Source: Flavobacteriaceae bacterium CRH
Lineage (GTDB): Bacteria > Bacteroidota > Bacteroidia > Flavobacteriales > Flavobacteriaceae
Direction: 5' to 3'
DNA length: 64,000 bases
Assembly: GCA_001507425.1 (NCBI GenBank)
Contig: LMAJ01000013.1
Location: forward strand, 62,001 to 126,000
This document shows positions 18,514 through 26,391 of this stretch, one piece after another. The number at the start of each line of letters is the position of its first letter. The first letter of the stretch is position 1. The notes beneath the pieces are model-generated. The model searched no databases and was not told where the DNA came from. It saw nothing but the letters and a program-made list of their open reading frames with translations. A program made the translations under genes and the position numbers.

Positions 18514-20214
18514 ATGAATAGAAAAACAATAATTTTAATCTTTTGCATTCTGTCTAATTTTTGTTTCGGACAAACCAATTATTATGTTGCTGCAACAGGT
18601 AATAATACAAATTCCGGTTCTCTTGCTTCACCTTGGAAAACAATTCAATATGGATTAAATCAATTGCCGGCCAATGGAATTTTAAATGTTTTTCCGGGAA
18701 CTTATTTAGAAAAGATTACAATTACGAAAAGCAATATTACCTTAAAAAATTATTCAGCAACACTTCCTGTTATCGATGCAACAGGAATAACAACTCAGGA
18801 TGCTATTCTTGCTATCACTAATAAAAACAACATAACTATTGATGGGATCGAGCTGCAAAACAATATTCAAAATACGGCTCAGGGAATTTTAGTTGAAGGA
18901 AGTGGGGATAATATTATAATTAAAAACTGTAAAATACACGATATTCATTTCTCATCTAATGTAAATGCGGCTGTAAATGAAAACGTAAATGCGCAGGGAA
19001 TTATAGTATTTGGCACAAATGGAACAACAGCCATTACAAACTTAAAAATACAAAATAATGAATTGTATAATTGCAGATTAGGTTACAGCGAAGGAATTGC
19101 TGTTAACGGAAATGTAAACGGGTTTGAAGTCAGTAACAATAACGTTCATAATCTTACCAACATTGGTATCGATATTATTGGTCACGAAGGTACTTGCCCA
19201 ACTCCTGCAAACGATCAGGCAAGAAACGGGCTTGTTAAAAACAATATTGCTCATGATTGCATTGCTGCGTATTCAACTTCCGGAGGGATTTATGTAGACG
19301 GAGGAAAAAACATAACGGTTGAAAACAACACCTCATATCATAATGGTTACGGAATAGAAGTTGGATGCGAAAAAATTGGTCAGACTACCGATGGAATTAT
19401 TATTAGAAACAATGTTTTTTATGACAATCAAATTTGTGCTTTAGCAATGGGAGGATTTGATTATCCGTCAGGTTCAGGAAAAGTTATCAATTCTTCTTTT
19501 AAAAACAATACCTGTTATTTTAATGATTACAGCAATTCAGGAAACGGAGAGTTATATCTTTCTTACAGTGAAAATAGTAGTATTGAAAACAATATTTTTT
19601 ATACCCGAACCCAAAATATTGTAGCCTATGCAGAGCTAACACAACCAAGTTTAAATTTTAATTACAATACTTTTTTCTGTCAGGCTGGTACAACAAAATT
19701 AATAGCAGACTGGAACGGAACGCAATATACGGGATTCGCTTCTTTTTTATCGGGAACAAAAACAAACTCAAATTCGATATTTGCAAATCCACAATTAACA
19801 AACGCCGCGATTACAAATCCTGATTTTCATCTTCTGACAACTTCTCCGAGCAAAAATGCAGGAAACCCGGCTTATATTGCCGCCAACACCGAAACGGATT
19901 ATTATAATGAATTAAGAATTGAAGGAGGAAGAATTGATTGCGGAGCAGATGAGTTTGGAACTAACTTAGGTTTGGGAATTGATAAAATGGAAGTTTCTAA
20001 ATTCAATATTTATCCAAATCCGGCAACAAATTTCATTACTATTGATGCTGAGATAAAAGTTGATAAATATCAAATTTTTAGTATTAACGGACAAAAACTA
20101 ATGGAAGGATCTGAAATAAATAAAATCAATATTTCAGGACTGAATTCAGGACTATATTTCATAAAATTTGAAATTGATAACAAGAGTTATGTGTCTAAAA
20201 TAATAAAAAGATAA
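18514..20214 (+). CDS. Secreted right-handed beta-helix protein with T9SS type A sorting tail
   Basis: The start is set at the ATG at 18514, which begins a clean signal peptide (MNRKTIILIFC, cleavage near CFGQT); an upstream in-frame TTG at 18451 would add 21 implausible residues. After a YYVAATGNNTNSGS segment, which marks DUF1565/pectate-lyase-like beta-helix proteins, the body (about 60-440) is a series of short strands with many IxNN turns (NNNITIDGI, IENNIF), typical of parallel beta-helix repeats. The last ~80 residues are a Por secretion tail (FNIYPNPATNFITI, QIFSINGQ, LNSGLYFIKF...SKIIKR), which sends the protein through T9SS to the surface or medium. Such proteins often bind or cleave polysaccharides, but no catalytic site was identified, so enzyme activity is uncertain. 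It stands alone between other transcripts. Confidence 0.9.
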   Translation: MNRKTIILIFCILSNFCFGQTNYYVAATGNNTNSGSLASPWKTIQYGLNQLPANGILNVFPGTYLEKITITKSNITLKNYSATLPVIDATGITTQDAILAITNKNNITIDGIELQNNIQNTAQGILVEGSGDNIIIKNCKIHDIHFSSNVNAAVNENVNAQGIIVFGTNGTTAITNLKIQNNELYNCRLGYSEGIAVNGNVNGFEVSNNNVHNLTNIGIDIIGHEGTCPTPANDQARNGLVKNNIAHDCIAAYSTSGGIYVDGGKNITVENNTSYHNGYGIEVGCEKIGQTTDGIIIRNNVFYDNQICALAMGGFDYPSGSGKVINSSFKNNTCYFNDYSNSGNGELYLSYSENSSIENNIFYTRTQNIVAYAELTQPSLNFNYNTFFCQAGTTKLIADWNGTQYTGFASFLSGTKTNSNSIFANPQLTNAAITNPDFHLLTTSPSKNAGNPAYIAANTETDYYNELRIEGGRIDCGADEFGTNLGLGIDKMEVSKFNIYPNPATNFITIDAEIKVDKYQIFSINGQKLMEGSEINKINISGLNSGLYFIKFEIDNKSYVSKIIKR

Positions 20215-20263
20215 GCTTTAAGATTACCTCCTGTTGAAAAAGAATACAATACTATAAATCTTA

Positions 20264-20279
20264 TACCTTTGAAAAGGTA
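20264..20279 (+). promoter_or_regulatory. Promoter box with overlapping palindrome before the Crp/Fnr gene
   Basis: TACCTTTG at 20264-20271 fits the -7 consensus and forms the left arm of a palindrome TACCTTT-GA-AAAGGTA. A regulator bound here would block the promoter; self-regulation by the product is possible. No -33 box with good spacing is seen. Confidence 0.4.
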
Positions 20280-20290
20280 AAAAACAAACG

Positions 20291-20860
20291 ATGGAAAAAC
20301 TGAGAAAACATATTGAAGAAATTATACCTATTACTGATGAAGAGTTTGAATCTATTAAACCGTTTTTCACAATAAGAAAGGTATTAAAAAATCAATATCT
20401 GATTCAGCAGGGAGATGATGCCAAGTATGAATACATCATTATGAGCGGGATTTTCAGAGTTTTCTATCTTGACGAAGACGGAAAGGAACATATCGTGCAG
20501 TTCGCTACCGAAAACTGGTGGATGTCTGATTATATTGCCTACTTCAATCAAAAGCAGGCAAACATGTATGTGGTGTGTATGGAGCCGGGAGAAGTTTTAT
20601 GCCTGACACTCGATGGCAGGGAACAACTCTCAGTTACACTTCATAAAATGGAACACTTTTTTAGGGTAAAATTAACCAAAGGTTATATCGCCCTCCAGCA
20701 AAGGGTTATTTCATTGCTTTCTAATAATCCGCAGCAGCGCTATAAAGAATTTGCAGCGCTGTATCCAAATCTAATGCAAAAAATTCCCAAGAAATATATT
20801 GCAGAATATCTCGGAGTGAGCCGCGAAACCCTTAGCAGGCTTTACTCCAGCAACAAATAA
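20291..20860 (+). CDS. Crp/Fnr family transcriptional regulator
   Basis: The 189-residue protein has an N-terminal cyclic-nucleotide-binding-like jelly roll (about 10-130, with LIQQGDDAKYEYIIMSGIFRVFYLDEDGKEHIVQF) and a C-terminal helix-turn-helix (about 165-187, IAEYLGVSRETLSRLYS). It lacks the cysteine cluster of true Fnr, and the ligand pocket is not the cAMP type, as in most short Bacteroidota members of this group. It lies just ahead of the DJ-1/PfpI gene on the same strand, but a strong terminator at 20878-20906 separates them, so it would act in trans on that module if at all. Confidence 0.88.
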   Translation: MEKLRKHIEEIIPITDEEFESIKPFFTIRKVLKNQYLIQQGDDAKYEYIIMSGIFRVFYLDEDGKEHIVQFATENWWMSDYIAYFNQKQANMYVVCMEPGEVLCLTLDGREQLSVTLHKMEHFFRVKLTKGYIALQQRVISLLSNNPQQRYKEFAALYPNLMQKIPKKYIAEYLGVSRETLSRLYSSNK

Positions 20861-20877
20861 CATAACCATTAATGCTC

Positions 20878-20906
20878 AAAGTGTGATTCTCGTCACACTT
20901 TTTTTG
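20878..20906 (+). terminator. Rho-independent terminator after the Crp/Fnr gene
   Basis: A perfect nine-base stem (AAAGTGTGA and TCACACTTT) with a six-base loop is followed by a T run. It lies 17 bases after the stop codon. Confidence 0.85.
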
Positions 20907-20942
20907 TGACTTTGCTCATCGTCCGGAGGAGTAGAGCTGGCA

Positions 20943-20950
20943 TAAATTTG
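20943..20950 (+). promoter_or_regulatory. Candidate -7 box of the DJ-1/PfpI gene
   Basis: TAAATTTG matches TANNTTTG and lies 40 bases before the ATG at 20991. A -33 TTTG with proper spacing was not found. Confidence 0.4.
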
Positions 20951-20990
20951 CCCTATAAATAATTCATAACAACCTAATTAATTTATAGAA

Positions 20991-21785
20991 ATGAAAAAAC
21001 TTATAATTCTAACAGCGGCAATTGCCTTTATTTCTTCTTATGGACAAACCAAAAAAGAAGACACATCAGTAAAACAAAAAACAACCCTTAAAAACGAAAC
21101 AAAAATGAACAAGAAAATTTTAATTATCGTATCGAATGCTAATGCAATTGGACCAAATAACAGAAGAACAGGAACTTTTCTTCCAGAAGTAGCACACCCT
21201 TATGCTGAATTTGACAGAGCAAATTACGAAATAGATTTTGCCAGCTTAACCGGAGATACTCCATATTTAGATGCTCTTAATTTGGCAAACGATCCTGACA
21301 ACCTTACTTTTCTAACCGGAAAAGGATGGGAAAAAATGCAAAAAGCCGTAAAACTATCAACAGTTGATGTAAGTAAATACGATGCCGTTTTTGTACCTGG
21401 CGGATTAGCGCCAATGGTAGATATGCCGGAAAACGAATTGCTTAAAAAAGTGATTAAAGAAACTTACGAGCGCAACGCAGTTGTTGGGGCTGTCTGTCAC
21501 GGTCCGGTATCATTATTAAACGTAAAACTAAGCAACGGAACTTATCTTGTAAATGGTAAAAACATTACCTCTTTTACAGATGAAGAAGAAAGAGGTTACG
21601 CTATTGCAGATGTACCTTTTTTATTAGAAACTGCTTTAACTAAACAAGGAGCAAAATTTCACGCTGCTGCAGTATGGTCAGCGCACAGTATTGCAGATGG
21701 TAATTTGGTTACAGGACAAAATCCGGCTTCTGCAAAAGGAGTAGCTGAAAAAATGATTGTAATTTTAGAATCAGCTAAAAAGTAA
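20991..21785 (+). CDS. DJ-1/PfpI family protein (Hsp31/glyoxalase III-like) with export signal
   Basis: Class I glutamine-amidotransferase-like fold with the nucleophile elbow GAVCHGP (Cys169, His170) and an acidic partner near Glu66 in FLPEVAHPY. The FLPEVAHP and FxSLTGDTP features place it near Hsp31-type glyoxalase III or protein deglycase-like proteins, which convert methylglyoxal or glyoxal to hydroxy acids. The first 19 residues look like a signal peptide (cleavage near SSYGQT), unusual for this normally cytosolic group. An internal Met at 39 starts the conserved domain, so a cytosolic form is also possible. It heads a same-strand run of ABM, GlcG-like, SDR and aldehyde dehydrogenase genes, which fits aldehyde or electrophile handling, though a 180-base gap with a dispersed repeat follows it. 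Confidence 0.87.
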   Translation: MKKLIILTAAIAFISSYGQTKKEDTSVKQKTTLKNETKMNKKILIIVSNANAIGPNNRRTGTFLPEVAHPYAEFDRANYEIDFASLTGDTPYLDALNLANDPDNLTFLTGKGWEKMQKAVKLSTVDVSKYDAVFVPGGLAPMVDMPENELLKKVIKETYERNAVVGAVCHGPVSLLNVKLSNGTYLVNGKNITSFTDEEERGYAIADVPFLLETALTKQGAKFHAAAVWSAHSIADGNLVTGQNPASAKGVAEKMIVILESAKK

Positions 21786-21805
21786 TTAAAACACTAAGTT
21801 AATAA

Positions 21806-21920
21806 CCATAATCTTGTCATCCTGACGAAGGAAGGATCACACTCGAAACTCTATAAAGATTGTCGATTGCAGGAACGGAATTAAGAGTGCGATCCCTGGT
21901 TCGAAATGACAAGATTGTGG
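21806..21920. repeat. MITE-like dispersed element with terminal inverted repeats
   Basis: The ends, CCATAATCTTGTCAT at 21806 and ATGACAAGATTGTGG at 21906, are inverted copies with one mismatch. The inner flanks (GAAGGATCAC, GCGATCCCTGG) are also partly inverted. It encodes nothing and sits between the DJ-1 and ABM genes. A related fragment (CGGAATGACACAGATTGTCG) occurs at about 50494-50513. Confidence 0.6.
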
Positions 21921-21966
21921 CTACTGGTTTATTTAATAAAAAATATTAATCATAAAAAAAATCAAA

Positions 21967-22275
21967 ATGGAAAATCAAAATCCAATTCATGTTTTTGCTA
22001 CATGGAAAGTTAAAGAAGGTCAGGTTGAAAATGTTTTAGACATACTAAAAACACTACACGACGAAAGTATCAAAGAAAACGGGAACCTGTTTTATAAAGT
22101 TCATCAAAGTAATTCTGACGCCAATACAATCTTATTATTTGAAGGATATGTTAGTGAAGATGCCATAACAGAACATAGAAATTCATCTTATTTTCAAGAG
22201 TTGGTTTTAGGTCAAATTGTTCCTTTATTAGATAACAGAGAGATTGTTTTAGCGACTCCAATAGCTTATTTATAA
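21967..22275 (+). CDS. Antibiotic biosynthesis monooxygenase (ABM/YgiN-like) domain protein
   Basis: The 102-residue protein is a single dimeric ferredoxin-like ABM domain: HVFATWKVKEGQVENVLDILKTLHDESIKENGNLFYKV is the first beta-alpha-beta unit and LLFEGYVSEDAITEHRNSSYFQEL the typical second half, including the HRNSSYF motif. Relatives are cofactor-free quinol monooxygenases or heme-degrading enzymes; the substrate here is unknown. It is 17 bases ahead of the GlcG-like gene and likely co-transcribed with it and the SDR gene. Confidence 0.87.
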   Translation: MENQNPIHVFATWKVKEGQVENVLDILKTLHDESIKENGNLFYKVHQSNSDANTILLFEGYVSEDAITEHRNSSYFQELVLGQIVPLLDNREIVLATPIAYL

Positions 22276-22292
22276 AATAATAAAATGCAAAT

Positions 22293-22691
22293 ATGAATCT
22301 TACAATAGATCAATCCGAACAAGTTTTGGAAGCCGCAAAAGCTAAGTCAAAAGAAATTGGAGTGGCTATGAATATCGCAATTGTTGACGAAGGAGCAAAT
22401 CTAAAATTATTTTTAAGAATGGATGAAGCACTTTTAGGATGTGGAGATATCGCGATAAAGAAAGCCAAAACCTCCCGTTTTTTTGACATCAACTCGGGAG
22501 AAATCGGAAAATTATCGCAACCCGGCGGCTCTTTATATAATATTGAACATTCAAATGGCGGACTCATTTCATTCGCCGGTGGCGTGTTGTTAAAAGATCG
22601 AAACAATAAAATTATCGGAGCAATTGGTGTATCGGGAGGTTCTGTTGAACAAGATCATGAAGTCGCCCTTGCAGGTGCAAATGCATTGTAA
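22293..22691 (+). CDS. GlcG/HbpS (DUF336) family protein
   Basis: The 132-residue protein matches the GlcG/HbpS family in size and pattern: MNIAIVDEGANLKLFLRMDEA, IAIKKAKTS, the central SFAGGVLLKD and the glycine-rich IIGAIGVSGGSVEQDHEVALAGANAL end. Streptomyces HbpS binds and degrades heme extracellularly; many relatives are encoded with dehydrogenases and have no known role. There is no signal peptide. It lies between the ABM and SDR genes, 48 bases before the latter. Confidence 0.85.
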   Translation: MNLTIDQSEQVLEAAKAKSKEIGVAMNIAIVDEGANLKLFLRMDEALLGCGDIAIKKAKTSRFFDINSGEIGKLSQPGGSLYNIEHSNGGLISFAGGVLLKDRNNKIIGAIGVSGGSVEQDHEVALAGANAL

Positions 22692-22739
22692 TGAGATTAA
22701 ATCTCATTTGTAAATATATAAATCATTCAAATAATCAAA

Positions 22740-23483
22740 ATGGAAAATAATATTAAAAATAAAGTTGTAGTAATTACCGGAGCGAGTAGTGGCCTGGGTG
22801 AAGAAACGGCAAAATACCTTGCAGAAAAAGGAGCCATTGTTGTTCTTGGTGCAAGACGTGCCGATAAGTTAGAACAAATTGTAAACGATATTAATGCAAA
22901 AGGCGGTACTGCCTTATATCAGGTAACTGATGTAACAAGCAAAGTGCAGGTACAGGCTTTGGTTGATATCGCTGTGACTACCTACGGCAAAATTGATGTA
23001 TTGATTAATAATGCCGGTATAATGCCTATCGCACCAATGGCTGAAGTTAGAACTGATGAATGGGACAGTATGATTGACATTAATATAAAAGGTGTGCTTT
23101 ATGGAATTGCTGCTGCTTTGCCTATTTTTCAAAAACAAGAAACAGGGCATTTTATCAATTTGGGTTCTGTTGCCGGAATTAAAGTTTTTAGCCCGGGCGG
23201 AACAGTTTACAGTGGAACCAAATATGCTGTAAGAGCAATAAGCGACGGGTTAAGACATGAAGTAGGACGCAATATAAGAACAACAACTATTGAACCCGGC
23301 GCAATAGATTCAGAGCTAAAGCTTAGTACAAACCATCAGGAAAGTGCTGTTGGGGTTAATGAGTTTTATAAATTAGCTATTCCCGCATCATCAGTGGCAA
23401 GAGCAATTGCTTTTGCTATTGAACAACCCGCAGATGTTGATATCAATGAAATTGTAATCAGACCAACAATTCAGGATTTTTAA
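22740..23483 (+). CDS. Short-chain dehydrogenase/reductase (classical SDR)
   Basis: The 247-residue protein has all the classical SDR marks: the TGASSGLGEETA nucleotide loop (13-24), GARRADKLE at the end of strand 2 suggesting NADP(H), the NNAGIMP motif, the catalytic serine in LGSVAG and YSGTKYA with catalytic Tyr and Lys, then the PG-AIDSEL segment. It is similar to the group of NADP-dependent serine or 3-hydroxy acid dehydrogenases. It probably reduces or oxidises a small carbonyl compound together with the neighbouring aldehyde dehydrogenase; the substrate is not evident. Confidence 0.92.
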   Translation: MENNIKNKVVVITGASSGLGEETAKYLAEKGAIVVLGARRADKLEQIVNDINAKGGTALYQVTDVTSKVQVQALVDIAVTTYGKIDVLINNAGIMPIAPMAEVRTDEWDSMIDINIKGVLYGIAAALPIFQKQETGHFINLGSVAGIKVFSPGGTVYSGTKYAVRAISDGLRHEVGRNIRTTTIEPGAIDSELKLSTNHQESAVGVNEFYKLAIPASSVARAIAFAIEQPADVDINEIVIRPTIQDF

Positions 23484-23600
23484 TCATAAAGAGATTGTTT
23501 TTAGGAGCAATTTGACTAAATTTAAGGAACAAACCATGAAGCAATAACTAAAATAGTAAAAGCATGATTTTGTAAGATCAGATATTAAAAAAAAACATTT

Positions 23601-24995
23601 ATGGAAAATACCACAAAAATAATATTCCCATACGATCAGAGTTTGGTAAAAGAGTTGCCTTTAATCAATAAAAATGATATTGAAAATATATTGAATACCG
23701 CCCACAATTTATTTAATGATCAATCGAACTGGATTCCTGCTTTTAAAAGAATTGAAATATTAGAAAAGGCCGCTTCAATAATGAATGACAGAAGCGAGGA
23801 ATTAATTCATATTGCGATCACCGAAGGCGGAAAACCGTATAAAGATTCGAAAGCAGAAATACTGAGAGCGATTAAAGGAGTAAAATTAGCAGCTGAACAT
23901 GTATCTCAAATAAAAGGCGAGCAAATCCCGATGGGACTTACAGAAGCTTCTTTAAACCGAATTGCTTTTACATCAAAAGAACCTATTGGTGTTGTTGTCG
24001 CTGTTAGTGCCTTCAATCATCCGTTAAATTTAGCAGTACATCAAATTGCTACTGCTGTTGCTGCTGGTTGTCCGGTAATATTTAAACCGTCAAGTAATAC
24101 GCCTTTATCAGGTATTGAACTTGCCGCTATTTTAAAAGAAGCAGGTTTGCCGGAAGGCTGGCTGCAAGTAGTTTTGTGTGATAATGAAACCGCAGAATTG
24201 TTAGTTACAGATTCGAGAGTTAATTTCCTGACTTTTATTGGTTCTGCAAAAGTAGGCTGGGCTCTAAAAAGCAAATTGTCTGCGGGAACACGCGCTGCAT
24301 TAGAACATGGCGGCGCAGCGCCCGTAATTGTAGAAAGTGATGCCGATTTTAGCGAAATGATTCCGGATTTGGTAAAAGGAGGTTTTTATCACGCAGGTCA
24401 GGTTTGTGTTTCGGTTCAGAAAGTATATGTGAATCAGGAAATTTGTGATCGTTTTGTGGAACAGTTTTCTGAAGCAACCAATAAATTAATTGTCGGAAAT
24501 CCGTTTGATAAAGCGACAGATGTAGGTTCGCTTATAACCCCAAAAGAAGTTAATCGTGTCGAGGAATGGATTAACGAAGCAATTGCAGAAGGCGCTACAT
24601 TAATTGCTGGTGGAAAACGTATTTCTGATACAACCTTTCAGCCCACAATTTTATTTAATCCGTCAGAAGATTCTAAAGTTTCTACTAATGAAATTTTTGG
24701 ACCTGTGGTTTGTATTTATCCTTTTACAGACAGGGAAGAAGCTATAAAAAAAGCAAATGCATTGAACGTGCATTTTCAAGCGGCTGTTTTTACTAAAAAT
24801 ATAGATATTGCTTTAGATGCGACAAGAAAACTAAACGCTACTGCTGTTATGGTCAATGACAACACCGCTTTTAGGGTAGATTGGATGCCGTTTGGCGGAA
24901 GAGATGCTTCTGGTCTTGGAATGGGCGGAATCTCCTATACTATAAATGAAATGACAAGAGAAAAACTGATGGTTTTTAAAAGTAAAAATTTATAA
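23601..24995 (+). CDS. NAD(P)-dependent aldehyde dehydrogenase
   Basis: The 464-residue protein is an aldehyde dehydrogenase of usual length. The cofactor-binding FKPSS (Lys162), the glutamate in ALEHGG (Glu235) and the catalytic cysteine in HAGQVCVSVQK (Cys269) are all present, as is the EIFGPVV segment and a PFGGRDASGLG C-terminal loop. It converts an aldehyde to the acid; the sequence is nearest in feel to lactaldehyde, succinate-semialdehyde and phosphonoacetaldehyde dehydrogenase relatives, but no firm choice can be made. It lies 117 bases after the SDR gene and ends at a terminator at 25019-25051, closing the module. Confidence 0.92.
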   Translation: MENTTKIIFPYDQSLVKELPLINKNDIENILNTAHNLFNDQSNWIPAFKRIEILEKAASIMNDRSEELIHIAITEGGKPYKDSKAEILRAIKGVKLAAEHVSQIKGEQIPMGLTEASLNRIAFTSKEPIGVVVAVSAFNHPLNLAVHQIATAVAAGCPVIFKPSSNTPLSGIELAAILKEAGLPEGWLQVVLCDNETAELLVTDSRVNFLTFIGSAKVGWALKSKLSAGTRAALEHGGAAPVIVESDADFSEMIPDLVKGGFYHAGQVCVSVQKVYVNQEICDRFVEQFSEATNKLIVGNPFDKATDVGSLITPKEVNRVEEWINEAIAEGATLIAGGKRISDTTFQPTILFNPSEDSKVSTNEIFGPVVCIYPFTDREEAIKKANALNVHFQAAVFTKNIDIALDATRKLNATAVMVNDNTAFRVDWMPFGGRDASGLGMGGISYTINEMTREKLMVFKSKNL

Positions 24996-25018
24996 TTATC
25001 TATTATCTAAAAATATAA

Positions 25019-25051
25019 ATGTGCCTTTAGTGACTAAAACTAAAGGCACAT
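25019..25051. terminator. Bidirectional terminator between aldehyde dehydrogenase and thioesterase genes
   Basis: A perfect 12-base stem (ATGTGCCTTTAG and CTAAAGGCACAT) encloses a nine-base loop between convergent genes. T-rich sequence follows on the plus strand and A-rich sequence precedes it. Confidence 0.85.
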
Positions 25052-25112
25052 ATCATTTTATTCATAGATTTAATAATATTGCAACCTTATAAATTGCGCT
25101 ATGTTTTTTGAT

Positions 25113-25604
25113 TTAGGCATTTACCCGGGTTTTTATTTTTTGAATAATTTCTAAACATCTATTCTCAAAAACAGATTGATTCACAGGGACAACAACCGAT
25201 TCAAATAGTTTCATTAAATCATCAGAATGATTTGCTGCTTTTTTTGTCTGGATGTTGTATTGAATAAACTTTATCCATAAAATTGCCTTTAATTCTGTTT
25301 CCTCTTTATTCCACATTTTCATTTCAACCAGCAAAATATTATCCGTATACTGAATCAACTGAGATTCAATTAATACCGTTTCCATCGTAAAAGCCGGTTT
25401 CAAATAACTGATTTGATTGGATGCAACAACCCAGCTCAGTCCTGTTGTCTTCATATAATTAAATATATCAAGATCATAGTTTTCAGCAATTTGATCCTCA
25501 CGTGTATTGATGAAATAGTCTAAATACTTTGAGTTGTTTAAATGATTGAAAGGATCACAATCCTGAAATCTAATTTTTCTTTTGCTTTTTAATATTTTTT
25601 CCAT
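25113..25604 (-). CDS. Acyl-CoA thioesterase, 4-hydroxybenzoyl-CoA thioesterase-like hotdog fold
   Basis: The 163-residue protein has the hotdog thioesterase signature RFQDCDPFNHLNNSKYLDYF near the N-terminus, with the catalytic Asp in QDCDPFNHLNN, and the following VASNQISYLKPAF strand. Such enzymes hydrolyse acyl- or aroyl-CoA esters. A perfect 20-base palindrome lies 19 bases before its start codon, and an identical copy precedes the TetR gene next to it, so the thioesterase is almost certainly a direct target of that regulator. The two genes point the same way but are not overlapping (54 bases between). Confidence 0.88.
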   Translation of the reverse strand: MEKILKSKRKIRFQDCDPFNHLNNSKYLDYFINTREDQIAENYDLDIFNYMKTTGLSWVVASNQISYLKPAFTMETVLIESQLIQYTDNILLVEMKMWNKEETELKAILWIKFIQYNIQTKKAANHSDDLMKLFESVVVPVNQSVFENRCLEIIQKIKTRVNA

Positions 25605-25622
25605 TTTGTAAATGTATTATAT

Positions 25623-25642
25623 CAAATACCGATCGGTATTTG
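25623..25642. promoter_or_regulatory. TetR-type operator before the thioesterase gene
   Basis: CAAATACCGATCGGTATTTG is a perfect 20-base palindrome located between the tetR stop and the thioesterase start. The only other copy in the window is at 26283-26302. Confidence 0.85.
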
Positions 25643-25658
25643 ACGGGTTAAAAATTTT

Positions 25659-26240
25659 TTATTTCCTGATGCCGGCAATTATTGAACTATCTATAAAATC
25701 CATTGCGTTATTTATGTATGTCGGATCATTATGGGTAAATGCCAAAAGGGAACTTCCTTCAATCAATGATAAAATTATTTTGGCATATTTATCGGGATCC
25801 GTATTTTGTTGAATTTCATTATTACTAATGCCATCATTGATAATATTTGTTAAGCCGAAAGTGAATTTCTGAGATAAATTTTGTGCCGCTTTAAACAATA
25901 ACGGATTAATGAATTTTGTATCAACTCCTGCCCGCAACATAGGGCAGCCGCCTCTGTCTTTCACTAAATCATAATAATTGCGTTGATACTCAGTTATGGT
26001 ATGAAGTTTATTTATACTTCCTTCCTGGATTGCAATTAGTTTGAATAAAGGCGTTATGGCTAAGTTTATATTTAATTGAAATGCCTTTAATGCTAAATCT
26101 TCCTTGTTGGCAAAATTGCAGTAAATAGCACCTTTTGTAAGGCCGGTAGCATTGGTTATGTCCGTTAGGCTCGTACCAACATAGCCTTGTTTGTTAAAAA
26201 TTGGCGCTACTTTGTTTAGTATAATTTCAGAAGTATTCAT
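25659..26240 (-). CDS. TetR family transcriptional regulator
   Basis: The start is placed at the ATG at 26240; the frame extends to 26285, but that would run into the operator, and MNTSEIILNKVAPIFNKQG is the normal TetR beginning. The helix-turn-helix is clear (GYVGTSLTDITNATGLTKGAIYCNFANKEDLALKAF, about 18-53). The C-terminal domain resembles the TetR_C group of AcrR/YxaF/LmrA-like regulators, with a conserved GGCPM segment. The identical palindromes at 26283-26302 and 25623-25642 suggest it represses itself and the thioesterase gene. The ligand is probably an acyl or aromatic compound or its CoA ester, by inference from the target. Confidence 0.92.
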   Translation of the reverse strand: MNTSEIILNKVAPIFNKQGYVGTSLTDITNATGLTKGAIYCNFANKEDLALKAFQLNINLAITPLFKLIAIQEGSINKLHTITEYQRNYYDLVKDRGGCPMLRAGVDTKFINPLLFKAAQNLSQKFTFGLTNIINDGISNNEIQQNTDPDKYAKIILSLIEGSSLLAFTHNDPTYINNAMDFIDSSIIAGIRK

Positions 26241-26282
26241 AATTTTAGGCTGAATTGATAAAATTCTAAAACAAATATAATA

Positions 26283-26302
26283 CAAATACCGATCGGTATT
26301 TG
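26283..26302. promoter_or_regulatory. TetR-type operator before the tetR gene
   Basis: This is the second identical copy of CAAATACCGATCGGTATTTG, 42 bases before the chosen tetR start. A TATATTTG -7 box on the minus strand lies at 26272-26279, so bound repressor would cover the region just upstream of the -7 box. Confidence 0.85.
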
Positions 26303-26391
26303 ATGAATAGCAAAAAAAATCCCATTTGATTAAAATGAGATTTTAGTTTTGATTCTTTTAGAATAATTTAATCCAAAATGATTTGTTTACA

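Noticed and set aside
22310..22606. 98-residue minus-strand ORF inside the GlcG-like gene
   Set aside because: It is antisense to a clear GlcG/HbpS domain and shows no family pattern.
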